Assembly (NCBI RefSeq): GCF_036924535.1
Contig: NZ_JAZHRT010000001.1
Location: 930,001-994,000, forward strand
From: Bradyrhizobium sp. AZCC 2262
GTDB taxonomy: Bacteria > Pseudomonadota > Alphaproteobacteria > Rhizobiales > Xanthobacteraceae
Reading direction: 5' to 3'
Length of the DNA stretch: 64,000 nucleotides
Shown here: positions 32,726-41,148 of the stretch, one piece after another
Numbering within the stretch: the stretch's first letter is position 1
Layout of the letters: each line of letters starts with the position of its first letter
Translations under genes and position numbers: made by a program
The notes under the pieces: model-generated
Databases searched by the model: none
Seen by the model: the letters and a program-made list of their open reading frames with translations, nothing else
What the model was told of the DNA's origin: nothing

Positions 32726-33932
32726 TGCGGGCCTGAATGCTGGCGCTGCTAGGAAGATTGATCAGCCGCCGCTCGATCGATTCGGCGACGCGGAGATCGC
32801 CACGCGGGCAAGCGGCGAACATGGGAAGCCGGTGCATCAGCGTCCAGGTCGGACGGGCGCCGAAACCGGAAGCGTTGAGTGCGGTCAGTACCTCGTCACG
32901 CAGGTCTGCATGAGCTTCGTCCAGCAGGACGGCATTGAGCCAGTAGTTGCTGGTCGTGCCCTCCGGCTCGCGCGAGAACTGGACGCCGGGAACGCCTGCG
33001 AAAGCGCGCTGATAGGCCGCGGCCAGCCGGCGCTTGCTGGCGAGGAAGCCGTCGAGCTGTTCGAGCTGGGCGCATCCCAAGGCCGCATTGAGGTTGGGCA
33101 GACGGTAGTTGAAGCCGACTTCGTCGTGCACGAAGGCCCATTTGTGCGGCAGCTTGGCGGTGGTCGTGATGTGCTTGGCGCGGCGGCCGAGTTCCTCGTC
33201 ATTGGTGAGGATCGCGCCGCCGCCCCCCGTGGTCACGATCTTGTTGCCGTTGAAGCTCAGCGCCGCGAGACGGGCTTGCGAGCCGACCGCGTGACCCTTG
33301 TAGGTGGAGCCGAGCGATTCAGCGGCGTCCTCGACCACGGGAATGTCCCAATGACGCGCGATGGCGACGATCTCATCCATGTCAACGGGATGACCGAAGG
33401 TGTGCATCGGCGCGATCGCCGCGATTTTGCGGCCGGTCTCGCGGTTGACCGTTCCGCCTGCGCCGCGTTGTGCGATCGCGCCGAGGCGGACGCCAAGCGC
33501 CTGGGCATCCATCCCGAGCGTCCGGAACGAAGAGTCGATGAAATGCGGGCTCGCCCCGCAATAGGCGATCGCATTCGTGGTGGCGATGAACGTCAGTGCC
33601 GGTGACATCACCTCGTCGCCGGCTTCGACGCCGGCCAGCGTGAAGCAGGTATGCAGGGCCGCGGTGCCGTTGACGACGGCGACGGCGCGCCGGGCACCGG
33701 TGACTTCTTCCAGCATGTTCTCGAAGCGGTCGACGAACTTGCCGACCGAGGACACGAAGGTGCTCTTGATGCATTCCTCAAGATAGGCGATTTCGTTGCC
33801 GGCGAAGACCGGCTCGTGCAGCGCCAGCGTGCCATTGGGTGTTCCCACGGCGCGCTGAACGGCAGCAACGATCCTCTGCACATCGAAGCGATCGGATTTC
33901 GTTACCGCAATGCCCACATCCGCCTCATACAT
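32718..33932 (-). CDS. legC: LegC-like PLP aminotransferase (DegT/DnrJ/EryC1)
   Basis: A 404-residue aminotransferase. The Schiff-base lysine is in LSFNGNKIVTTGGGG; other family motifs are VNGTAALHTCFTLAGVEAGD, FIATTNAIAYCG, VVEDAAESLGSTYKG and FNYRLPNLNAALGCAQLEQL. It should add an amino group to the 4-keto sugar made by LegB. LegC members have this longer N-terminus (VQRIVAAVQRAVG, then FAGNEIAYLEECI). Start ATG 33932 is preferred, with ATG 33941 also possible; both overlap the end of legB. Together with LegB this defines the branch leading to a 2,4-diamino sugar. Confidence 0.9.
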   Translation of the reverse strand: MYEADVGIAVTKSDRFDVQRIVAAVQRAVGTPNGTLALHEPVFAGNEIAYLEECIKSTFVSSVGKFVDRFENMLEEVTGARRAVAVVNGTAALHTCFTLAGVEAGDEVMSPALTFIATTNAIAYCGASPHFIDSSFRTLGMDAQALGVRLGAIAQRGAGGTVNRETGRKIAAIAPMHTFGHPVDMDEIVAIARHWDIPVVEDAAESLGSTYKGHAVGSQARLAALSFNGNKIVTTGGGGAILTNDEELGRRAKHITTTAKLPHKWAFVHDEVGFNYRLPNLNAALGCAQLEQLDGFLASKRRLAAAYQRAFAGVPGVQFSREPEGTTSNYWLNAVLLDEAHADLRDEVLTALNASGFGARPTWTLMHRLPMFAACPRGDLRVAESIERRLINLPSSASIQARND

Positions 33933-34944
33933 TGTAGACATCAGCCTTGTAGCGCGCGAGGTTGGCCGGGTCCATGAACCATTGCGCCGTCTTTTCAAGC
34001 CCGCGGCGCATGCCGTCGAGTCCGCCGAATTCAGGTGACCATCCGAGTTGCTGGCGGGCCTTGGAGTTGTCGGCCCAAAGCCGCTCCACCTCGCTGTGGG
34101 CGGGTCGAAACCGCGCCTCGTCGGTTTCGATTTCGAGGTCGGCCTGCATCACTTCCGCGATCATGGTTGCGGTCGCGCCGACGGATATCTCGAAGCCGCT
34201 GCCCAGATTGATCGTCTGCCCGACGGTCTGTTCCGCCGGTGCCGTCAGGCCCGCAATGAGACCACGCGCAGTATCCGTCACGAACGAAAAGTCGCGCGTT
34301 GGGCTGACCGCGCCGAGGCGGATCTTGCGCTTGCCCGAAGCGATCTGGCTGATGATGGTCGGGATCACCGCGCGCGCCGATTGTCGCGGTCCATAGGTGT
34401 TGAACGGCCTGACGACGACCACCGGCATCTCGAACGAGGCATGAAACGACAACGCCATCTGGTCGGATGCGATCTTCGATGCCGAGTAGGGGGATTGTCC
34501 GACCAGCGGATGGCTTTCCTTGATCGGCACGAATTGCGCGCTGCCATAGACTTCGCTGGTCGACGTCTGGACGAAGCGGCGCACGCCGGCATGACGGGCG
34601 GCCTGCAGCACGTTCACCGTGCCGCGGACATTGGTTTCGACATAGGAGTCGGGCGCGAGATAGGAAAACGGAATCGCGATCAGCGCCGCCAGGTGCATGA
34701 CGTCGGTGCATCCCGCGGCGGCGGAGATCATGAAGTGCGGATCCCTGACGTCGCCGGCGATCACTTCCACCGATTTCATGACGTCGGCGGAAACGGTATC
34801 GAGCCAGCCCCAGGAGTTGAAGGAATTGTAGAGGACAACCGCCTTGACGTTCGCGCCCGCGCGAACCAGTTCCTCGACGACGTGCGAGCCGATGAATCCA
34901 TCGCTACCCGTGACGAGTACGCGGGCGTCCTTCAGATCTTCCAT
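33925..34944 (-). CDS. legB: LegB-like NAD-dependent sugar 4,6-dehydratase
   Basis: A 339-residue extended SDR starting MEDLKDARVLVTGSDGFIGS. LegB-type marks are VLYNSFNSWGWLD (family consensus YNS-N--GWLD), DVMHLAALIAIPFSYLAPDS, STSEVYGSA, the catalytic PYSASK and RPFNTYGPRQSARAVIPTII. It would convert GDP-GlcNAc to the 4-keto-6-deoxy compound, giving the future C9 methyl group of legionaminic acid. First gene of the long operon, 155 bases downstream of the HddC-GmhB gene. Start is ATG 34944; the TTG at 34956 is less likely. Confidence 0.92.
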   Translation of the reverse strand: MEDLKDARVLVTGSDGFIGSHVVEELVRAGANVKAVVLYNSFNSWGWLDTVSADVMKSVEVIAGDVRDPHFMISAAAGCTDVMHLAALIAIPFSYLAPDSYVETNVRGTVNVLQAARHAGVRRFVQTSTSEVYGSAQFVPIKESHPLVGQSPYSASKIASDQMALSFHASFEMPVVVVRPFNTYGPRQSARAVIPTIISQIASGKRKIRLGAVSPTRDFSFVTDTARGLIAGLTAPAEQTVGQTINLGSGFEISVGATATMIAEVMQADLEIETDEARFRPAHSEVERLWADNSKARQQLGWSPEFGGLDGMRRGLEKTAQWFMDPANLARYKADVYNV

Positions 34945-34992
34945 GCCGGACCCCAAGAAAGGCGATTATTCCAGTCTTCGCAATACGATGGC

Positions 34993-35020
34993 GCTATAGC
35001 ACAATAGCCGCTCACCGCAA
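34993..35020 (-). promoter_or_regulatory. Candidate promoter of the legionaminate operon with overlapping inverted repeat
   Basis: On the minus strand TTGCGG (35020-35015), 16 bases and TATAGC (34998-34993) resemble -35 and -10 boxes about 50 bases before the legB start. The -10 region lies in an inverted repeat GCTAT-N6-ATAGC (34993-35008), which could be an operator. The spacer is the only break between the heptose genes and the leg genes. Evidence is pattern only. Confidence 0.3.
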
Positions 35021-35099
35021 ACGAACGCTACAATTAACACTGGAAAACGGGGCATTCGGAGCAATCGGATTGGCGTTTTGGGGAGGCTCCGGCGGCTGG

Positions 35100-36308
35100 C
35101 TATGGCGCGGAAGCGGGCCGGTGCGGCAGATGCATTCTTACGAAGGCCTCGAGGTTGCCGCCCGAAAACAGGTGCCCCTGCAGGCCGGCCGCACGGGCCG
35201 CTTCAAGGTCGCTCGGTTTGTCGCCGACCAGGAGGCTCTTGTCCGCGTTGACGGGAAAGCGGGCGAGCAGATCCGTGATCATTCCAGCTCCCGGCTTGCG
35301 CCGGTCGTTCACGCGGCGATAGCGCTCGACGGTTCCGTCGGGGTGATCGGGGCAATATTCGAAGGCATCGATATGGGCGCCTATGGCGGCCATTTCGTCC
35401 GCCATCCAGCGGTGCAGCGCATGCACATGGCTTTCCTCGTAGAAACCCCTCGCGACGCCGGACTGATTGGTGACGACGAAGGCGAAATAGCCGGCATCGT
35501 TGACCGCCTTCACGGCTTCCTGGGCGCCTTCGATCCATTGCAGCTTGCCGGCCTCGAAGGTGTAGCCCGAATCATGATTGAGGACGCCGTCGCGATCGAA
35601 GAAGACCGCCGGACGCCGCAGTTGCTCGATCAGTTCGACGTCGGCGCGCGCGAAATCCTCGGGTATGCCGATGTCGATGAAGTAGCCGCGATAGGATGTT
35701 CCGGTCATGGCGCCATTGGCGGCCAGCGCGGGAAATACATCCTGCTCGAGGGAGGCGGGAAGGCCGCCGACGCGGGCAAGGATACCGCGATCGACGACGT
35801 AGACGCCGGCGTTGACCGGACCGGTCGCCCCCTGACCCGGCGCAATGAACGAACGAACCCGATCGCCGTCGAGCACGACCCGGCCAAACCGGTCACCCAC
35901 GACATCGGCGCGCAGGGCCATGTGAACGAGGCTCGATTTGGCGCGCGTGGCCAGATCGAGGATGTTGAAGTCGAAGAACGAGTCGCCGTTGAGTAGCAGA
36001 AAGCGCTCCTGCAGCCGTCCGGCGGCGTGAACCAGCGCGCCGGCCGTTCCGAGCGGCGCCTGCTCCAGCGATACGGCGAGGCGGGCGCGTCCCCACACCG
36101 TGCCGTCGTAGCGCGCTAAAATGCTTTCCGCCTTGTGGCCCGCCAGCAGCAGGATTTCATCGAACGCATCGTAGCGTGCGATTTCATCGATCAGCGTGTC
36201 GAGGAACGGCCGGCCGCCGACCGGCAGCATCGGTTTCGGTGTCGTCTTCGTCTGCTCGCCAAGCCGGGTGCCGAGGCCGCCGACCAGAATGACAGCCTGC
36301 CTCAGCAC
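35100..36308 (-). CDS. Fusion of heptose-1-phosphate nucleotidyltransferase and heptose bisphosphate phosphatase (HddC-GmhB)
   Basis: A 402-residue two-domain protein. Residues 1-225: nucleotidyltransferase (VILVGGLGTRLGEQTKTTPK at 7-26, LLNGDSFFDF at 105-114, GYFIDIGIPEDFARA). Residues 232-402: HAD phosphatase of the GmhB type (VFFDRDGVLNHDSGY with the nucleophile in DRD at 238-240, VVTNQSGVARGF, LLVGDKPSDLEAA). Together they would dephosphorylate D-glycero-D-manno-heptose 1,7-bisphosphate and attach GMP. The GmhB zinc loop is partly lost: the first half YCPDHPDG is kept but the later CxC is replaced in RRVNDRRKPG. Start is GTG 36308, overlapping gmhA by seven bases. The order is opposite to the order of the two reactions. 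Confidence 0.88.
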   Translation of the reverse strand: MLRQAVILVGGLGTRLGEQTKTTPKPMLPVGGRPFLDTLIDEIARYDAFDEILLLAGHKAESILARYDGTVWGRARLAVSLEQAPLGTAGALVHAAGRLQERFLLLNGDSFFDFNILDLATRAKSSLVHMALRADVVGDRFGRVVLDGDRVRSFIAPGQGATGPVNAGVYVVDRGILARVGGLPASLEQDVFPALAANGAMTGTSYRGYFIDIGIPEDFARADVELIEQLRRPAVFFDRDGVLNHDSGYTFEAGKLQWIEGAQEAVKAVNDAGYFAFVVTNQSGVARGFYEESHVHALHRWMADEMAAIGAHIDAFEYCPDHPDGTVERYRRVNDRRKPGAGMITDLLARFPVNADKSLLVGDKPSDLEAARAAGLQGHLFSGGNLEAFVRMHLPHRPASAP

Positions 36309-36892
36309 AGCGCATCCTCGACGAAGCCGCACAGCATGTGGCCGACGGCGATATGCATTTCCTGAATGCGGTTGGTACGCGTTGCCGGCACCTTGATCAG
36401 GATATCGCACAGATCGTCCATGCGCCCGCCATTGGTGCCGGTCATTCCGATGGTGACGATGCCCATCGCGCGTGCAGCCTCGATGGCGACGATGACATTG
36501 GCGCTGTTGCCGCTGGTCGAAAGGCCCACCAGCACGTCGCCGCGCCGTCCGACGCCGCGCAATTGCCGGGCGAACACTTCGTCATATCCATAGTCGTTGC
36601 CGATGGCGGTCAGCGCGGAGGTGTCGACCGTCAGCGCCAGCGCGGCCAGCGGCGCGCGGTCCCTGAGGTATCGCCCCATCAGTTCGGCGGCGAGGTGTTG
36701 GCTGTCAGCGGCTGAACCGCCGTTGCCACAGAACAGGATTTTGTTGCCCGCGGCCAGCGAGGCGATCATCGCGCCGGCGGCCTGCTCGATGGCTGCGGAA
36801 TGGGCAGAGAGCCTGGCGAAACCGGCGGCGATCTCGTCGATCTCGGCACGGATACGCGCGGGAAGTGAGGTAGCTCCAGCTGGCGCCGTCAT
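36302..36892 (-). CDS. gmhA: Sedoheptulose-7-phosphate isomerase
   Basis: A 196-residue SIS-domain isomerase, first step of ADP/GDP-heptose synthesis. Motifs: ILFCGNGGSAADSQHLAAEL (sugar-phosphate and zinc site), LSTSGNSANVIVAIEAAR, GMTGTNGGRM and the C-terminal RIQEMHIAVGHMLCG with the catalytic His. Length and motifs match GmhA exactly. It begins at ATG 36892 (AGGGAA eight bases upstream); the frame continues upstream to 36949 but without homology. It is translationally linked to the HddC-GmhB fusion, so it most likely serves GDP-heptose for the polysaccharide instead of the core ADP-heptose, though it could serve both. Confidence 0.93.
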   Translation of the reverse strand: MTAPAGATSLPARIRAEIDEIAAGFARLSAHSAAIEQAAGAMIASLAAGNKILFCGNGGSAADSQHLAAELMGRYLRDRAPLAALALTVDTSALTAIGNDYGYDEVFARQLRGVGRRGDVLVGLSTSGNSANVIVAIEAARAMGIVTIGMTGTNGGRMDDLCDILIKVPATRTNRIQEMHIAVGHMLCGFVEDALC

Positions 36893-37074
36893 CCGGTGGT
36901 TCCCTGATGCGGGGAGCGGCTCGCACCGGTGCCTGATACTGATCTGCATCCGGCTGGTCTCTTAACGGCATTTCGGACGAACCGCAACAATAGAGGCCCG
37001 GTTCGCGCCGCCGGTCCGCGTCGCTCCCCCGATGAAATTCGCCGGTTATTACTGACGCTTCTACCGAGCCTCGT

Positions 37075-38502
37075 CTAGGCCGCTCGCACCTTGCCGAAGG
37101 CCGGAAATCGAAACAGAGCCCACGGAACCAGCGGCAGGCCCGCCCTTGCGAGGCTTGCCTCCATGAGCAACGCCATGGCGAGGGCCGCGATCTTGATCCA
37201 GTAGACCGGAGTCATGATGAAGTTGAGCATTCCGCCGATATACATCACATAAAATCCGAACAGGACATACAGCGACAGAAACGCGGACGCGTAGCGGCCC
37301 TGGATGACGCCCTTGACGACCAACGCGCTCAAACCGGCTGCGATGTAGCCAGCCCCGAAAATGAAAGGCCATGCATAGAGGGGGCCGAACAGTTCGAAGA
37401 AGATTTCAGGAAATCCGCCGGCAAACTGAAAGCCGCCCGAGATGTGCTCGTATGTTCGCGGCTCGCCGATGGTCTCGAGCATCAGAAATTGCGGGGTCGT
37501 GTTCCTGCTGGCATCCAGCGGTGCCTGAAACAGGAAATCGTAAACACGGTCCGGTTGCCACTGGCCGAAATTGAAGACCCGCTCGTAGGAGATCCAGCCA
37601 AGCTCGCTCGGCTGTACCAGAAGACGTTCCCAGAACTGCGAGAGGATTTCGTCTTCCTGGAACTGCCGGACGTTGACGAGATTGTTGTAGATGCCCACGG
37701 CCGAAACGGTTGCCGCGAGGGCGAGGACCGCGCTCAATGCAATCAGGTCTCTGCGTTTGAATGTTTTTTCAATCCAGGAGAATGGAACCTCGGATCGATC
37801 GTCACCGATATCCGCCGCGACGGCCGCCGCGAGCGGAATCACGAAGAAGCTGCCGAAGCTGTAGAATGCCGAGAAGCGATTTCCGGTGAGGAACATGTAA
37901 GCCATCAGGATGCCGAGCATTCCCAGATAGCGAACGTCGATCCGGCGATTGCGCAGGCGTTCGGCGGCGAACATGACGCCCCACCAGAACGTCACGAAAT
38001 TTCCGTACAGGATCAGCCATCGGTGCGCGGCGCCGGCGTATTGCGCGGTGTAGACAAACCGTTCGAGGCGGGCGAACAGCGGAATTGATCCAATGCGTAT
38101 GAGATCGAAGTACAGATAACCGAGGAAGAGCAGCGAGACGAAAACGGTAATGCCGGAAAGCGTTATCATTCCGGGCGCGGCGCGCTCCCGGTCGGCGCCG
38201 CTCAGCCAGTGCTGCACGGCCGCCGGTCTCAGCAGGAAGAAGAACGGAGCCAGCGTCACGAAATAGGCCAGCACGTGCGGCAGCGTTGCCAGCCCCGGTC
38301 CAACGAAGCGATCGGTCTGCGAGGACAAGACCGGTCCCGCGAGGTCGATGAACATGGTCGCAGCGGTCCGCCAGACCAGCGTAAACAGGATAAAGAAGAA
38401 AGCGATGAGAATGACGGGTCGACAGGCGGCGATATACAGGATGCACAGAAGGAACGCGGCGCCGGAAGCCGCAACGGCGATTTGTTCTGGAAGCGTGGCC
38501 AT
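37075..38502 (-). CDS. Multi-spanning membrane protein, second candidate O-antigen polymerase
   Basis: A 475-residue protein with about 12 hydrophobic helices. A long polar loop in the second half (about 285-365: VRQFQEDEILSQFWERLLVQ and on to RNTTPQFLMLETIG) fits the large periplasmic loop of Wzy polymerases. There is the LTGNRFSAFYSFGSFF segment typical of polysaccharide-polymerase-like proteins (TGNR). It is 22 bases downstream of the Wzz-like gene, the natural partner of a Wzy. It differs in sequence from the candidate at 17277-18677. Confidence 0.65.
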   Translation of the reverse strand: MATLPEQIAVAASGAAFLLCILYIAACRPVILIAFFFILFTLVWRTAATMFIDLAGPVLSSQTDRFVGPGLATLPHVLAYFVTLAPFFFLLRPAAVQHWLSGADRERAAPGMITLSGITVFVSLLFLGYLYFDLIRIGSIPLFARLERFVYTAQYAGAAHRWLILYGNFVTFWWGVMFAAERLRNRRIDVRYLGMLGILMAYMFLTGNRFSAFYSFGSFFVIPLAAAVAADIGDDRSEVPFSWIEKTFKRRDLIALSAVLALAATVSAVGIYNNLVNVRQFQEDEILSQFWERLLVQPSELGWISYERVFNFGQWQPDRVYDFLFQAPLDASRNTTPQFLMLETIGEPRTYEHISGGFQFAGGFPEIFFELFGPLYAWPFIFGAGYIAAGLSALVVKGVIQGRYASAFLSLYVLFGFYVMYIGGMLNFIMTPVYWIKIAALAMALLMEASLARAGLPLVPWALFRFPAFGKVRAA

Positions 38503-38523
38503 CGCCTGAGCTTTCTGCCGCTG

Positions 38524-39447
38524 TCAGCGTTCGGCCAAATCGATCCTGCCCAACCCGCCGTTGGCCCGCTTCGGCGGATTGACGAATATGGTCAGAACGA
38601 TCATCGCGACCAGCATGCCCGCTCCGGCCAGCAGCGAGGCGCGCAGCCGTTCAATCGAACGATGCGTCATGACAAGCTTGTCCGTTTCGATATGCAGGAC
38701 GCTTGGTTCGCTTAGCTGCTTCACCATCATATCATCGCGCAATAACGCCTGCAGTTCATTCCATATGGTGAGCATTGGGGGGACGGACGAGCTTCGGTGC
38801 TCGTTCTCTTGGGGCGGCGGCATTGTTTTTGAAACGCGATCGTTCAGCTCGTCGATTCTTTTCTCAATGAAAGCGATTCTCCTCTTGTCCGCCTCGATTC
38901 TGTTCTGCAGTATCTGGATCTGCCGATCGAGAATCGCACCGTGCGCCACGCCAATTTCCGCTGCGATCGCACGAAACGCCGACTGAACATCGGCGGTCGA
39001 ACCGGCGGACAGCTCGATTGCGACGCGGCGCTCGTCCAGCGCGATTCCGCGCAGGCTCGACGCAACCATTGAGCGTGAAATGGACGCCGTCGCGGGCTCG
39101 AACGCCGCTTGCTTTATAATTTGATCTCTAAAGGTTGGATTGGAGAGCCGCACGATTGTTCGACGCGGCGTTTCGATTGGCGAGACTGCAGGTCCGCTTT
39201 GCTGGGCAAGAAGAAATTCGCTGGCAGCAGCCGATCCGGTCGTCAGGATGGCGCGGCCGCTCCAAATCTCGACCTTGCCGGGCGTGATCAGCGCGAAGGC
39301 CATGGCGGCGGCAAGAGCAGTTGCTGCCGCGATCAGCCACTTCGACTTCCAGATCACCGATGCAATGAACTTCAAGACCCTACCCGCATCCGGCGCCGTG
39401 CTGGGAAGCTGATGTTCCACGAATCCTCGCGAGGCTGGAAGGATCAA
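38524..39447 (-). CDS. Wzz-like chain-length determinant
   Basis: A 307-residue protein with a helix near residues 35-55 (WLIAAATALAAAMAFALI), a periplasmic coiled-coil-rich domain (about 150-205: RQIQILQNRIEADKRRIAFI and following) and a second helix near 270-290 (LLAGAGMLVAMIVLTIFV) followed by NPPKRANGG. This two-helix layout with proline-rich end is that of Wzz/PCP1 proteins controlling O-antigen length. No kinase domain is fused. The start is doubtful: TTG 39447 follows a GGAGGA/AAGGG region, while GTG 39420 has AGGA very close. It precedes the polymerase candidate by 22 bases. Confidence 0.75.
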   Translation of the reverse strand: MILPASRGFVEHQLPSTAPDAGRVLKFIASVIWKSKWLIAAATALAAAMAFALITPGKVEIWSGRAILTTGSAAASEFLLAQQSGPAVSPIETPRRTIVRLSNPTFRDQIIKQAAFEPATASISRSMVASSLRGIALDERRVAIELSAGSTADVQSAFRAIAAEIGVAHGAILDRQIQILQNRIEADKRRIAFIEKRIDELNDRVSKTMPPPQENEHRSSSVPPMLTIWNELQALLRDDMMVKQLSEPSVLHIETDKLVMTHRSIERLRASLLAGAGMLVAMIVLTIFVNPPKRANGGLGRIDLAER

Positions 39448-39533
39448 AAACCCTTATTTCCTCCTATTCTCGAATGCAAGCGGAACACGAATAAGGAAAC
39501 GTTATGCAGTCCAACGGTGTGTGCCGACCCACA

Positions 39534-40373
39534 TCACCATACGCTCCTGCCGCCGTCCATGACCATGTTCTGGCCGGTCATGTAACTCGATGCGTCCGAG
39601 CAGAGGAACTGAACGGCCGCGCAATATTCGTCGACCCGGGCCATCCGTCCCATCGGGATCAGCCGCGTCAATCGTTCGACGAACGCGGGATCCTGGTTGT
39701 TGAAAACGCCGCCCGGCGAAATCGCGTTGACGCGAACGCCCCGGTCCGCCCAGTAGGTCGCGAGGTATTTCGTCAAACCGATCAGTCCGTGCTTGATGAC
39801 GGAGTAGGTCACGGGTTTCACCGGCTGCTCTTCATCGCTGACGATGTTGGGTTGCCGGTAGAGCCGCTGATCCGGCGCGATCACGCCGAGATCGGATGCG
39901 ATGTTGAGGATGACGCCGCGGCCGCGCCTGGCCATCGCGCCGCCAAAAACCTGCGAGCACAGCATCGCGCCGGTCAATCCCACCGCGATTTCGGTCTGCC
40001 ACTGCGGAACCGGAAAGGCTTCGAAGCGCGACGAATGCATGACACCGGGAATAGAGGTGACCTTGGGATCGATCGCGGCGTTGTTGACGAGGATGTCGAC
40101 GGCGATGCTGCGGCCTGCGAGATCCTCGCCGGCAGCGCCAACCGATGCCTGTGACGTGACGTCGATGATAGCGGAGACAAGATCGGCTTTGGGTGCGATT
40201 TCCTTTACCGCAGCGATGGTCGCATCAGCCTGCGCCAGTCCGATGTCGCTGACCACCACGCGCGCGCCGGCGTCGACCAGGGCGGCGACATGCTGCCGTC
40301 CCAGCAAGCCTCCGGCGCCGGTGACAAGCGCGGTGCGTCCCGTGAGGTCGTATCGAGCGGAGGGGGCGGTCAT
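39534..40373 (-). CDS. PtmA-like short-chain dehydrogenase, second copy
   Basis: A 279-residue classical SDR starting MTAPSARYDLTGRTALVTGA. Cofactor loop GAGGLLG, NNA in LVNNAAIDPK, serine in NIASDLGVIAPDQRLY and YSVIK are present. It resembles the PtmA-like protein at 26832-27650 (shared IAPDQRLY/MAPDQRIY, LTKYLATYWADRGVRVN, ending GRSVW), so it is a paralogue in a second nonulosonate-type operon. It is the last gene of that operon, with AGGAG seven bases before ATG 40373. Substrate unknown; probably a keto group of a ulosonate or its aldose precursor. Confidence 0.85.
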   Translation of the reverse strand: MTAPSARYDLTGRTALVTGAGGLLGRQHVAALVDAGARVVVSDIGLAQADATIAAVKEIAPKADLVSAIIDVTSQASVGAAGEDLAGRSIAVDILVNNAAIDPKVTSIPGVMHSSRFEAFPVPQWQTEIAVGLTGAMLCSQVFGGAMARRGRGVILNIASDLGVIAPDQRLYRQPNIVSDEEQPVKPVTYSVIKHGLIGLTKYLATYWADRGVRVNAISPGGVFNNQDPAFVERLTRLIPMGRMARVDEYCAAVQFLCSDASSYMTGQNMVMDGGRSVW

Positions 40374-40386
40374 GATGTGCTCCTGT

Positions 40387-41148
40387 TCAAGCACGCAATT
40401 GTCCGCCGTCGGCCACGATCACGGTGCCCGTGATGAATGCCGCGCGGGGGGAGGCGAGAAAGGCGACGATATCTGCGACCTCTTCGGGCTTGCCGAGCCG
40501 GCGCAGCGGCACCTCGCGAACGAGCATCTCGTCCACGGCGGGTTTGTTTTCGGCGATCCTGCGCGCCCAGGTGCCGTCGGCGCTGAGAATATTGCCGGGC
40601 GCAACGGCGTTGATGCGGATGCCTTCGAGCGCCAGCGGGCGGGCAAGGCCGCGCACGGTTGCGTTCAAGGCCGCCTTCGCCGCCGAATAGGTCACCGGTG
40701 CGCCGAGCGCTGCGAGCCCACAGATCGACGACACGCACACGATCGCACGGTCGCCAGTGCCGCGGCTCATCAGCGGCCGCGCGGCTTCGATCGTATTGGT
40801 GGTGGCGAACAGGTTGATGTCCATCACCCGCGACCACTCGGCCGCAGTTTCCTTGCCGGGCGGCACGGAAGCGCCGCTGCCGACGTTACAGACGAGAATG
40901 TCGACTGTGCCCCACCGCTTTTCGACCTCGTCCACCAGCGAAAGCGCGGCGGCGGGATTGGTGACGTCGGCGCCATGGCATGAGGCGCCGCGGCCGATCT
41001 TGTCCGCAGCCGCTTTGATCCCGTCGAGGCCGCGGGCCGCCATGGCCACTTTGGCGCCTTCGGTGGCAAGCGTTTCGGCAATCGCAAAACCGATGCCGCG
41101 GCTGGCGCCGACCACCAATGCGACCCGGTCCTCGATTTCGAGTTTCAT
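40387..41148 (-). CDS. Short-chain dehydrogenase/reductase
   Basis: A 253-residue classical SDR: cofactor motif VGASRGIGFA, NVGSG in place of NNAG, serine in VCVSSICGLA and active YSAAKAALN; ends VIVADGGQLRA. Residues needed for NAD(P)-dependent redox are there. The unusual NVGSG is seen in some SDRs and need not be inactivating. It is second last of the second nonulosonate-like operon, coupled by ATGA to the TIM-barrel isomerase gene before it and 13 bases from the PtmA-like gene after it. The exact substrate cannot be given. Confidence 0.86.
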   Translation of the reverse strand: MKLEIEDRVALVVGASRGIGFAIAETLATEGAKVAMAARGLDGIKAAADKIGRGASCHGADVTNPAAALSLVDEVEKRWGTVDILVCNVGSGASVPPGKETAAEWSRVMDINLFATTNTIEAARPLMSRGTGDRAIVCVSSICGLAALGAPVTYSAAKAALNATVRGLARPLALEGIRINAVAPGNILSADGTWARRIAENKPAVDEMLVREVPLRRLGKPEEVADIVAFLASPRAAFITGTVIVADGGQLRA

